64,000 nt of DNA from Pelecanus crispus. Its lineage: Eukaryota; Chordata; Aves; Pelecaniformes; Pelecanidae. The stretch spans positions 377,001 to 441,000 of the forward strand of contig NC_134656.1 of the NCBI RefSeq assembly GCF_030463565.1, in the 5' to 3' direction. The first letter of the stretch is position 1; the number at the start of each line of letters is the position of its first letter. Made by a program: the position numbers and the translations under genes. The notes beneath the pieces are model-generated. The model was not told where the DNA came from, searched no databases, and was given only the letters and a program-made list of their open reading frames with translations. Of this stretch, positions 1-11,600 are shown piece by piece.

Positions 1-159
1 GCCCACCCGAGCCCCGCAGTGCCAGCCCGCCGGCTGTCCCCGCTGGGACCCCCAGGCCCCGGCCCCCCACCCCCCACCCGGGGTCTCGGCAGAGCTGCTG
101 GGGCTGGGGGTCCCTGCGCGGTGGCTCTGTGTGAACGTCCCGCTGCTGTGGGAGGTGGG

Positions 160-505
160 GTGCCGGGTGCCGTCTGCCGGGTGCTGTGTGCTGTGTGCTG
201 TCTGCCGGGTGCTGGGTGCCGGGTGCCGGGTGCTGTCTGCCGGGTGCCGGGTGCTGTGTGCCGGGTGCCGGGTGCTGTGTGCCGGGTGCCGGGTGCTGTG
301 TGCTGTGTGCCGGGTGCTGTGTGCCGGGTGCTGTGTGCCGGGTGCTGTGTGCCGGGTGCCGGGTGCTGTGTGCCGGGTGCCGGGTGCTGTGTGCCGGGTG
401 CTGTGTGCCGGGTGCTGGGTGCTGTGTGCCGGGTGCCGGGTGCTGTGTGCCGGGTGCTGGGTGCTGTGTGCCGGGTGCTGTGTGCTGGGTGCCGGGTGCC
501 GCCAG
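160..505. repeat. GC-rich heptad minisatellite
   Basis: This is a tandem array of 7-bp units of the form GTGYYGK (GTGCCGG, GTGCTGT, GTGCTGG) in irregular order, about 345 bp long. All three forward frames stay open through it and give Cys/Gly/Val/Leu/Arg-rich translations. That follows from the repeat having no stop codons and is not evidence of coding. It lies about 1.5 kb upstream of the likely NCOA5 start site. Confidence 0.9.
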
Positions 506-1829
506 CTCCCCGCCAGCCCCGTAGGGCGGCTGCCCTGCCTGCACTCTCCCGGGGTGAACGAGGTGCAGGCCGGGGCGCGAGTCCGCTGCGGACCACGACA
601 AGGAAAGCGTTTGTTCCAGCCCCGCCAGCTCATCGCTGACACAGAAGTTCAAGGTTTCACTTCATTTTCCCAACGGTAACTCGGAGCTGCGGCCGCGGAG
701 AGCCCCCATGGCTGCCGGCAGGCCCTGGCCCCTGTGTGCAGCCCCCGCAAGTACGTCAGCCCAGAAATGGGAAGGGGCAAGAGCGCCGGCGGCCTGGCTG
801 TGCCAGTGGCCGGCCACCCCCCTCTGGCTCACTTCCCTCGGAGGAGCCCCCAGGGAAGTTCCAGGTTCCCCTGCCCACGCCGGAGACTTTCCCTGGGCTC
901 CGCTTTCCGGCGTGGCGTGCGGCAGAGCAGGGAGCCGCGGCTTCGCATCCCCCCGCGTCCCGGGCGCGCACCGCGCTGCCGCCCCGTCCCCCCACGGCCA
1001 CGCTGTGCCCAGGCCGTGCCCACGCCGCAGCGACAGCCCTCCTGGCCGCGATCGCGCCTCGGCCCCGGCTCGGAGCTGCCAGCCCTGTGCCGCCGCCCGC
1101 CCGCCGCCTTTGCCAGGCCGCTGCCGCTCCTGCTCCCGGCGGCGGGACGGCGGGCAGCGTGCTTCCCCGAGGGCGCTGGCGCGGTGGGCAGCCGCGGGGA
1201 CCGCATGCTCCGGATTCCCCAGCCTGCCGTCATTTCCCAAAACTGAGTCACTGGGGAGCGCGAAGGGTCCCGGGGGAGTCTCGAGGGCAGAGACAAGGAG
1301 GCAAAGGTGGGGAGGGGATTTCTGGGCCCGGCTCCCGCGGGCCCGGCCTGGGAAGTCCCCGCAGCACCCGGCACCGGCCGCGCAGGACGGGCTCCGAGCG
1401 CTCCCCGCTCCCGGCCCCGAGCGGTGCGGGCGCGGCGGGGCCCGGTGACCCCGCCCGGAGGGAGCCCCGGCGTGCGCGGCTGCCCCGGCCCCGGCGCCCG
1501 CACAGCGGGGCGGGCCCGTGCTGGTGCCGCTGCTCGGGGCGGCCCCGGCGGCGGGGGGCGGCAGCCCGGGGCCCCGCTCACGGCGGGCAGGCCCCGGCCC
1601 GCGGGTGCCAGGCTGCTGGCACGGCCGCCGCCGCGGGGCCCGACCCCTGCACTGGGCGGGGGTGCGACGGCAACGGCGGGGCGCGGCCCACCCCGGTCCC
1701 GGTCCCGGTCCCGGTCCCGGCCCCGAACCCCGGTCCCGGCCACCGCCCCGCGCCGCGCCCCGCCTCCCCTCGCCTCCCGCGGGGTCTGGTGGCGCCACCA
1801 AGCGGCCTTGCCCGGCTACCCTCGGCGGG

Positions 1830-1849
1830 ACTACAAGTCCCAGCATGCC
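1830..1849 (+). promoter_or_regulatory. ZNF143 (SBS-type) binding element
   Basis: The sequence ACTACAAGTCCCAGCATGCC matches the known ZNF143/THAP11 promoter element (ACTACAANTCCCAGCATGC) closely. Such elements usually lie within about 100 bp of the start site of CpG-island promoters. This would place NCOA5 transcription initiation in roughly 1880-2000, just before the exon 1 donor. Confidence 0.8.
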
Positions 1850-1899
1850 TTGCGGCGGCGCGCGGGGCACGCCGGGAGCCGGGGAAGGCGCGCGCCCCG

Positions 1900-2083
1900 C
1901 TCCCGTGCCTCGGCAGGCATGGCGGCGGGTGAGACGTCAGCGCGCCGCGCCGTAAAGCGCGAGGCGTCGCTCTGCCGGCGGTGCTCCCCCCCCTCCGCTT
2001 TGCGACGGCGCCGTGCGGCAGCGGCGGTTGGCGCCTTTGTCCTGGCGGGCGGCGGCCTGAGGCGCGGCGGGTCCGGCGCGGCG
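1900..2083 (+). other. NCOA5: NCOA5 exon 1 (non-coding, 5' end approximate)
   Basis: A consensus donor (G|GTAAGT) follows position 2083, downstream of the ZNF143-type element. The next plausible acceptor in the same transcript lies just before the coding exon at 5508. The 5' end is an estimate, as no start site can be read from sequence. A second possible donor (GTGAG) lies at about 1929. Confidence 0.55.
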
Positions 2084-5000
2084 GTAAGTCTGCGGGCGGC
2101 GGCGCCCCGCGGCTCCGGGGTGCGCGGGGCGCTCGAGTGAAAGACGTACCGCAGCCAGCCTCGCGGAGGGCTGAGTCCTTCCCGGCCGCCGCGCCGGGCC
2201 CGGCCCGGGTGTGCCCCGCGGCCTGCGGGCGGGCCGCGCCTCCGCCTCACCGCCCGGCGCGCCCGGGAGGCGGCAGCGGGGAGCGCGGGCTCGCGGGAGC
2301 TCCCCCGCTCCCCCGGCCGGGGCGGCACCGGCTGCGGGCGGCACCGCGCTTCCTGCGGCGGCCCGGCGCCGGCCGGTACGCGGGGTCGGCGCGGCGGAAA
2401 AGCGGCTCTTCCCCGGCCCGGGCGTGCGGCGGGTGGCTCCGCTGTGGCGGCGAGCGCGGCCCTGGAACGCCTGCGGCGGCTGTGAGAACCGCGGCCCCCG
2501 GGGGAGCAGCGGGCGTGCGGTTTTCCTCGCCGCTGCTTGAGAAAGCCGCGAGTAGCGAGAGGACGCCGGCCGGAGCAGGTGAGGAGGGCCCGGGGCCTGG
2601 GAAGCCTGGCTGGCGTTCCGGCCGCAGCAGCAGGGGCCTCGGGAGGGACGGCGAAAGCCTTCTCCGTGTTAGCCCGGTCCCTGCGGGCAGCTCTGCGGCT
2701 GCCTGCGGTCCTGGGTGTCGAGCACCGAGGGGTGGGTGCCGGTGCTGCCCGAAAACGGCCCCCCTGACCCCGGGCCTGGCCTTTGGGGGCGGGCAGGGGG
2801 TGGCTGCCCGTGGGGTTCGGCTCCCAGCTGCTGAGAGCCGCTGGCCGGTGCTGGGTGGCAAGCTTACTGCTCGGCACCTTCCTTCCTGCAGTGGCTGGCG
2901 TTTTTTTCTTTTTTTTTTTTTTTTCTTTTTTGCCTTGCCCAGGAACTTCTTGCAGGCTTCTGAGTAACGTTTCACTTGTGTCAAATTACTTTCAGTATCC
3001 CACTTCAGCTATGTCTTGCTTTCTGAAGCTGTAACACTATTAATAAATAACTTTGGTTTTAAATATAAGATTTTTAGGGAAATGTGGCTTTAATTAACTT
3101 CCAGAGGAGCTGATGTGGGCTGTCCTTTTGTAGGAACCTGCTCGGCCTGGTGTTTGGTTTCTGGGCGGGGGGGATTGTCACTTTTAAGCTGCCCAGGTGC
3201 GTAGTTGGTCTTTCCAGCTGCATTCATAGAAAAAGACTTAATGTGGAAATTAGTCGTTCACCTGATGTAGCATGCCTAAAGCTGGGACAACATTCATTTA
3301 TTCTGGTCTTATGATTAATAAATGGCCCTTAACTATGTAATCTACCAAGTGGAAAATGGTAAGAGGCAGTAAATGCTCTTAAATGAAAGTTCTCTAGTAA
3401 TTCAGCCTGTCTGAGTGTTTGGGATTTATTGCTTTGTTTTGAAAGTGACCTGCAAGTGGAAAAACAGCTCCCTGTTTTTCTTCATATGGAAAGCTCTTGC
3501 ACTGTCTTCCCCAGCTGCCCCCTACTATCCCCACCCTTAAGAAAAAGAAAAGGGAATTTCTTACTGCTTTTTGTACTGAAAGTGAAATGTCCCGCCAGCA
3601 GCAGTGACAGCTTGTGCTGACGCCTGTTTGCTGTGCATATATGTGACATCCTGAGACCGTACGTACAGGCTGTGCCGCCTGAGCAGGTGCTCGCGGGGGC
3701 TCCGAGTCCCCATCCCTGGTAGGGCCATGACAGCTGGATCCAGCTTGGATGTCACCCTGCTCTGAATGGGAACTGGGGCTAGATGGGTCTTTCCGTGTTT
3801 TATAGCCGCTTAATCATTTGGGGAGAATTTTGAAAACTTCTTTTCCCCTCAGCTGATGAGAACTTGAGCTGCAATAGGACAACAGAAGGGCAGCCTAGTG
3901 CTTCCATACAGAAAAATGGGACAAGATTTGGTACTTCTGATGTGGAAGGTAAAACTCTGTGTGTGGACAGACTTACAGGAGGATTGAGGCAAATATGGTA
4001 GAAGAAATTAGTTTTTTTGTTTGATTTTGATTTTGGTGTTGGGGTTTTATTCCTCCTCCCTGTTCTGGCAGTAGACCAGGAGGTGTTCTCTGCCTCCTGT
4101 CCCTGCAGGGTTTCCTGAAAGAAGGAGAAGAGTGGTACAAATGTAAAGTTGATTGATCTTAAAAAACCAAAACAAAACCCCAAACCACCCAAATTTTATG
4201 TCTCAAATCTGGAGTAGATGTATTTTTCATGCCAGTTAAGTGTTGTAGAAGTATTTATGTAAACTATCTTATATTTTTAGATGTTTGACTTGTTTACTCT
4301 AGAGGCTTTTAAATTGTAACAAATATAGGTTACTGTTAGGGAGCGTGTTGGTTGTAGGCATCTCGTGATTAACAGAAGAAGTTTCTGCTGATATACTCAA
4401 TTCCATCAGCTTTCATTTTCCAGGTTTCTTGCATGTTATAAACAGAAAATCCCATCCTGCATTCCTTTAGGTGAATGTTTAGGAAGTATGACAAGTTTAC
4501 TAAATAGTTTTCAGACTTTCAAGTTAATCTTGAAAGTTTCAGTGTGTTTCATTTTTTTTTAAGCTTTATGTAATGGTGACTTTTAAACCAAATCAGAAAG
4601 TATGAATCCTGGGTGGGGTTTGGTCGGGTTTTTTTGTTGGCTTGGTAGATTTTGTTATGTTGGTTTTTTGTTTGTTGGGGTTTTTTTTGCTGTAATTCTT
4701 CAAGTAAGTTTGTGTTTGTGCAGTGAGTGTTGCTGACTGCTCCAGCTTTGTCTGCGATAGTGTGGGTTAACAAAGTGTATTTTTGCTGTACTGGGGGAGA
4801 TGAGGTAGCGGTTCAGCATTTATGTGGGGGTGGTTAAATTCTCAGCTGTGGACCCGCCTTCTGTGGGAGCTGATGTCTCTATGGGGACAAGGATATGCTG
4901 TTTAGCAGGGGTATGAATGAGAAACTGTGTTTTCTGGTATTGGAAAGCTAAGGTTTCACATTTAGTAAAGTGATCCAAGTGCGGTCGCTTAAGAGCGTTT

Positions 5001-5483
5001 AAACAGTACTTCCTGATGTCTCATTCAAAGCCTGTATTGGAATATGTGGGTCCTGTTATGCAATGTTGCGATGAGTGTTTCCTTTCCGCTTATTAAAATA
5101 TTGCATAAATTTCAACACTTCTTACCAGTGTACTGAAGAAATAGATGTGACAACAATGGCTGTACAAAAGCTTAAAGTTAAGATGTTTTAGTGGAAAATT
5201 TTATTTGTGTCTTAGTTTGGAGTTAAAAAATTAAAACTTACCTGCAAAATAATTAGGTTTACTACCATTCAGGATTACAGACAAGCTCAACCAAAATGCT
5301 GCGGTGTATGTTTTTGCCAGACCTCTGTATCCCTTGTATTAAGATTTCTCTGGAGTGAAGTTTGCGTCAAGCAGACCCAGTTGGCTTCTAGTCTGCAAAG
5401 TTGTTAAGTTTAATCTTGTTCCAGTTTAATTTTAATGTAATAGATTGAAATTATATGCATGGCCGTTTTTTTTTTTTGCGAAG
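2084..5483 (+). other. NCOA5: NCOA5 intron 1
   Basis: It begins GC-rich and becomes AT-rich after about 2900. It holds a poly(T) tract (about 2901-2926) and ends in a poly(T) polypyrimidine tract (about 5466-5477) before an AG acceptor. No exon, RNA gene or clear transposon was recognised between 3000 and 5440. Confidence 0.6.
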
Positions 5484-5670
5484 AGTTGGATTTGGAACGA
5501 AAGCAAAATGGCTCGAGGACGCAAGAGCAATAGCATCAAACAGAGCGACTTCACTAACAGCACCAATCCTCAGGATTTAGAGAGAAGACTTTTTATCGGC
5601 AATTTGCCCACAGACCACATGACTCGTGAAGAAATGGAAGAGATATTTTCAAAATATGGCAAAATCAGGG
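5484..5670 (+). CDS. NCOA5: NCOA5 coding exon 1 (5'UTR end plus RRM first half)
   Basis: The start codon is at 5508-5510 in good Kozak context (AAAATGG). The exon encodes residues 1-54, including a basic leader and the RRM beta-1 strand LFIGNL and helix 1. The donor is GTTAGT at 5671 and the exon ends in phase 1. The acceptor is taken as the AG at 5482-5483 after a poly(T) tract; the AG two bases later is an alternative. Confidence 0.88.
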
Positions 5671-8600
5671 GTTAGTATATTATCTTATGCCTTTTTGTGG
5701 CTGGGAATTCAGTGAGAAATATAACTTTCATGCTTGTCAAATGCTATTTGATGATGATGAGAGGAGTGACTAATGTTGTTCCTAAAAAGTGACCTTTTAA
5801 TGATGATTTTCTCTGCCTGCATTTTCTTTGAAAAAGTGACTCCTTCAGTACAGCTGAAACGTAATGCGTATCTATCAGCCATGTTTTAGCTTTTGGGGTT
5901 GCAGTGTGATGTTACAATACTCTTTCAAGTGACTCCATAGTCTCTTAATCAAATCTTGGTCACTTCATGGGCTGTATTTTGGTCACTGCCTTGTCAGAAG
6001 CAAGTTGATCTGCGAAATGTGTTTCAGAGTCTTAAAGCTCTGCATTTTGATCCTGGTAGATTTGCTTTTCCCAGGAAACTGCCATACTCGTTTCTGGGTA
6101 GAGCCCCTTTGCTTGTTCATCTGGTGGGGTTACGCGATGGCCTGGGTGCGGGTTAGTACTGTCCCTTAGTTGTAACCGGTCTTGCCCTGCTGTTAACTTT
6201 TCCAGCCCTCAGCATGTACCATGGCTATGGGTTCGTGCAGTATGACCGTCTAGAAGATGTCCAGGCCGCTCTGGACGGTGAGAAGGGTCGCCTTTATAAA
6301 GGGTATAGATTAGGTAAGGAAAACTGATCCGTGCTCTCCTACTGACCCTAGCATGCGTTCTGGTAGAAAGAGTGCTTTTGTTTTAAAGCTCTCGGAAAGA
6401 TCACTGTGTGAAACTTGTCTGGCGCTAGTCTAAAATCACTTTTACTAGGGATGTATTTGCCTTCCGAGTTACTTGCTGTAAGTGCTGTGTGGTTCATCTG
6501 CAGTGTTTTCTCTTGCCACCTAGGTCTTACTCTGAACTTATTTTTATGTGTTAGTATTTGAAAAGCTGCAGTACCCTGTGTAAGAAACTGTTCCACATGT
6601 AAGCCCTGGAAAGCAGTCATTGAAACCTCATACACGTAGCTTTAAAAACATTTGTAAACCAATATTGGGCTTCATCTCGACAGGTTCAGAGGAATTGGTC
6701 ACAGCACTTAGCGGCTTCTTTGAGAAGTAATCTTAACTTGGATTTTTTTGCACTTGTGAAATCAATCTGTAAGTAGTGCTATAAATACTAGGTGCTTTAA
6801 AAAGGACATTTTCATAAAGATGAAAATAATTCTGCTAAATATGCTGGGAGCAAACAAACAGAAATGAATTTTTAGAAATCAGAGTAACCTGTTAAATGCA
6901 AGCAAAAAATTTGCTTTCAAAATAAACCTGCACTAATTTAAAGAAAAACAGTTTGACTTAGGAAGGAATGAAAGGAGCAATAAGTAATGACTTGTGGGAA
7001 GGTGTGTGTACAGTAGTAAATATGAGCCTGAAGATGGAAACAGAGGCAAATAGACAAGGAGGGTAGAAGGATACAAGAAGAAATTACAGCCAGCATTGTC
7101 GAAGCCTAGAAGCTTGAATAGGAACAATTGCGGCTGTTTTAGAAGCTGAGGTGTAACTGTCTGGAAATGATAAAAGTTCTCACTGGAAAGGACCACCTAG
7201 TCTTCAGTTAATGTTTCTGCTGTCTATTTTTGAAGAAGCAGAAGGTGGTGTTTTTGATATAATTTCCATTTCAGTAGCAAACTAGAAGAGGTAAAACAGC
7301 AGCTACCAAAAGTAGACCTGTCCAAAAAATTAAATCTAACTAACATCTATGAGGCTCAGTGAAATGAAGATCTGCCTAGGCTATTAACATTGTTTTTCCA
7401 CAAGCCTTGGAATACTAGGGAGTTTCCAGGGACCTAGCAGAACGCTGTGGATGTGCCAGCGGACAGCGTAAATGGGATGAACCTGGCATCAGCCCCGATA
7501 ATGAAGGGATTCTTTCACCTGATGCTCAGTGAGAAGTGAATTAATTAATGCCAATCAAAATAAATCCTGTCAAACTAACTTACTCTTATGATACTGCAAG
7601 TTTTATGGCTGAAAGTAGCAGTGTTGATGTAAAAGACTTCTGTAAGATGTTTGATTTGATTAAGAAACTAGAACAATTAAAACCAACATAAGGTTAAATG
7701 AAATGAATCTCAGTGAAACATAGATGGAATTGCTCAGTGCTATGAGTGGTGGTGTAGAAAAATTGATTCCTGGCCATACAGTGCTTTTATAAGTGACTTG
7801 GAAAGAAAACACACAATCATGTTTTAAAAAGAGAGGATGAAATAATGACGATTGAGTCACTGATGGTGAAATGACCTAGACTTCTTCCTAAGCTGGATGC
7901 AGGCAGAACTGTGCTTTCAGTAAAGCCAAAAGGGAAGATCCGCACCTAGCGGGAGTGCTTTTGTCGTCCTTAGCCGTATAAAACGCGCATTGTAAGTAGG
8001 GAGGTTTTGGTACCTGTGGGTTTTTGCTGCTGGAATACTGTGTTCAGTTTTGGTATGCCTGGTTTAAAAAGGATAATGCTAAATTGGAGAAGCCTCAGAA
8101 AAATCTGGAGAAGGCTTAAAGAGTTGAAGAACAAGTCCTAGCAAAAGCCACAAGATAAAAGGAGTGGTGTGATCTGTGTGTTACAGGCAGACCTGGAGAT
8201 AAGCGAGTTTTAATCTAGTAGGCATAGGTATGGCAAGTCCTTAACTGGAAAGAAATAGTTTTCTTTAGCAGCAAAGTAATTTACTTCTGGAATAACTTAT
8301 TGGAGCTTTGGTGGTTTCTGTGCTCTGAAGACTTTTAAATTGGAATTGGATGTATTGCTAAAAGTTGAGCTCTAGTTCAATGCCACTGCTGCACTTGAGA
8401 TAGGAACGTGATTCAAGAAACTCGTCACCTGTGTTTATTCAGAAGGTTACACTGTACGATTACAGTGGCCCTGTCATCTCAAAATCCTACAAGACAGAAG
8501 ACTATTTTTTTTCTCAGAAGTTTTGTCATTGTTCAAATACTTAACCTGTAAATACTGTTGGCATTAAATAAAATGTTATTAAATCTGTTCGTTCTGCACA

Positions 8601-11600
8601 AGAGAAGGATCCCTTCAAAGGTGTTTTTTCTTCTAGTAAAATATTTTTGTTCAGATTTAAATACATTTTTTTATTTGAAAGAAATGTATGGTATTGAGTG
8701 TAAAAATCATAACAGGTTTCTGCAATGCATCTTAAAACAGAAAATAAAAATAATCTTAAACCGAAGAAAGCAGATAGTGTCTTGCTTGAAGATAACACTT
8801 GACTTTAAGTGGAAGAAAATTCTCAACTAAAAAATAAATGCAAGGAGAACAGTTGCTTCAGTTATGCAATCTGAGTAATAAATATAATTGCTAATAACAC
8901 AGTAAGGTAAAAGGCTTTGGGAGAGTTAACTCCAGTGTTGCGTTGCACTAATACTTCCACAAATGTGGTGTTTTCATATCTTCAATGAGTAAAACTATGT
9001 AGGGAATAATTGTCCATCAAGTTTAGTTTGTGACAGTAGACAATGCAGCTGTATTTGATCCTGGAGAGACTGCTTTGTGGTCCTGTGAACGTTGTTACGC
9101 TGCATCTGTAGTTACTGTTCAGATTGCGCTTGCCTCTCTCCCCCCACAAAAAGAGAACACGCTGCTGCTTGATTGACAAGATGACCAAAAATTAGAACTA
9201 ATCCCTTAATTCTTATTTTAATCTTGAAAGTAATGAAGGATAGTTTGGGAAGTTACAGAAGATGTTAAGACTGAGTCTGCCTAAAGACATTGTGGCATGT
9301 TTATTCTCTTGCAAGAGCTTTGAAAGTAGTTAACGTAAATAACTAATAGGAAGTTTTAATTGTCGATAGATTCTCAGGGAGCAGATAGGACACAAGTTTG
9401 TCTTTGTTCTTTTCCTTAAAAGGCTCTCAGAGTAAAATGTCTGAAGTCATTTCTGTTTGTTCTTGCCCCCCTCCAGTACATTATTTCATCTTCAATCAGC
9501 TGTTACGGCAGGTTTTGTTTCTTCACAGTAGAACAATATGGGTCCCTGCCAGTTCTGGGCAACTTCACTTTTTCGGGTTGAGGACAAGACTCTGTTTCTT
9601 CAGCTCTTTTACTTCTTTGTGTTTCACTTTTTCATGGAGATGCTCAGAAGCCAACCAATTTTCAAATTTCTGCTCTGTTGCATCAGTTTGCATCATGTTA
9701 AGTGTGGTGTTTTGAGTGCACCATGTTGACTTCATAAGGAGCTTGTGCTTCAGGCTCCTTGGATCCTGTTTCCTCAGTGGTGGAGGCTGTACAACTTAAC
9801 GCTGCAGCAGTCCCTTGGAAGGCAGTTACATGTGCCACTTGAGAACCCTTGGATTATTTTCAACAAGGGTAGCGGCATGCTCCATTGAACAGGACTGGCT
9901 GTGAACTTAAGACTGTGCTGGCCATCAGCTTCCTTTCTCGGAGGTTTTCAGACTCTGCTTTTTCTCCTAGAGTCCATGAGTCGCTTTCTGCTCGCTCATA
10001 GACTGCAGAAGAAAGAGGTTCTCTTATGGAATGAAGAGTCTGGATGTAGGCCTGAATGTAAAGGGTTAAAACTTCACCCAAGCTGTCCACCCTATTTTGA
10101 AGTCAGAGAAATCCATGAAAATTTCATTACATTGTACTATCTAAACTTAATAAAAAATTGTCAAAGTGACAATGTCTCTCTGCTGAATGGATTTTCTTGC
10201 ACCATCTGGATGTTGTTGAGCTTAAGTTGCTTTCATTTGAATTGTGCTGATGATCTTTTTTTGTTCCATAGCATTGAACAGATGGGTTGATTATTCTTTA
10301 CAGATATTAATAAAGCAGTGGAAAGAAGAAATATGAATAAGGCTTCATCAAGGTCCAGTCCGGCACGAAGGTAAAGTACCTGGAAGCAGTGAGTTATACT
10401 AGGAAGGTCAGGCTTTTAGGGCATGAGCCCGGCGGCCTGTGCTAAATGTCTGTGTCTCTTCCCTACCACCACCTCCCCAGTCAGAGGTGCTCAAGCGAGA
10501 CAGTCGGGACATGGCCGCTTCACCTCTAAGAGCCCTTCTGGCACTCACACCTCAGGAGGCACGAGGGAAATCCTTGTGTCTGCTGCTGTTACTACAGCTA
10601 AGCGTTATGTTTTGCAGCACAGGTTGTAAGAGACTTGTGAGGAAGAATACGCTTGGTGTTTGCTTCTGCCTCAAGTATCAGAGAAGCCGAGGCATATCTA
10701 GAGAATGCCGAGGGGCTGTAGCATTCACAGTGCCATGCTGCAGAGGACTTCGCAATCTTGCCTCTTCTGATGTCGAAAGCTTCCAGTGCTGCAATGAGAC
10801 TGGAAAAGAGCACGTGAGCGAAGCGCAAGACGGAGCACACGTCTCTATTGCACTGTCCTGTCTGCATGTGTGCTTGTGTTGTCAGTACCTGGAACCAGTC
10901 CCCTTCTGTGCAGTTAGTGATGCGTACCTGGCCACCGTCTCCTGGTTTCCCACCCCTCGGTAGGCACAGTGCGTGCAGCTCCTGCACATCCTCTGTGTGT
11001 GAAGTTACAGGCAGGTGGAGAAGGCACGGACTGTCCTGTCGCAGGAAGACAACTTCAGTTTCCTTTCCAGACCATTACTAGGAAGCACACAAAGACATGC
11101 TGGAGTTACAGTTTGGTATGAGGCATGCATCTTCTATGCCTATACTGTAAAGCTTTCCACACAAAGGAGTGTTACATGTTGGACTTGAAGGTAATCAAGC
11201 TCTCATGTCTGCTGTGCTCTACTAACTTGACCTGTTAAATTGCCAAAAATGGGGAAAAAGTGCAACTAGCAAGACATCTACCACCAAAAAACAGAGAATG
11301 AGTAGCTGCACTTCTTGGCATCATCTAGGTCTTTTGTATGTTGTGCGCTTACCCTGCACAGGACCAAATGCGCTTGCAGAGACCAGCGTGTGGGCGCTGC
11401 CCAGGAAGTGCTTCGGGCACACAGCTGGGGGTTCCCGTTACAGATGCGGCAAGCCTTCGGCCTGGACAGCATCAGGTGTGCTCGCTGCTGGTGTGAGACC
11501 CCCAAGAATGCTGCAGGTACACGAGCAGCAGGCACTGCTTGCACATCTTTGGCATCAGTGGCACTGAAGGTGCGTAACACTGAAGGCACTGGGCAGCACT

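Larger units (their letters stand above)
650..2700. promoter_or_regulatory. CpG island / NCOA5 promoter region
   Basis: The stretch is dense in CpG and G+C, in contrast with the AT-rich introns that follow. It contains a ZNF143-type element at 1830-1849, a (GGTCCC)n run near 1696-1730, a GACGTCA half-CRE-like sequence near 1933-1939, and the splice donor of the likely first exon at 2084. No TATA box is evident, as expected for a housekeeping CpG-island promoter. The island starts more than 1 kb upstream of exon 1, so a divergent transcript to the left is possible but not shown. No coding exon was recognised here. Confidence 0.75.

Noticed and set aside
19-679. Cys/Gly/Val-rich ORFs in three frames at the left end
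   Set aside because: They are translations of the GTGYYGK heptad minisatellite. All frames are open because the unit has no stop codon.
1831-2877. Long open frames on both strands of the NCOA5 CpG island
   Set aside because: Low-complexity Arg/Ala/Pro/Gly translations typical of CpG islands. The plus-strand ATG near 1919 is followed at once by a donor-like GTGAG and leads to no known protein.
2901-2930. Poly(T) run as evidence of a retrocopy
   Set aside because: No gene-derived sequence or target duplication is seen next to it. It is a plain homopolymer tract in intron 1.
10491-10640. Possible extra NCOA5 exon after the CTCCCCAG near 10490
   Set aside because: Entering in the phase set by the previous exon gives a stop within about 20 codons, and the exon at 13845 already joins in phase with the expected protein.
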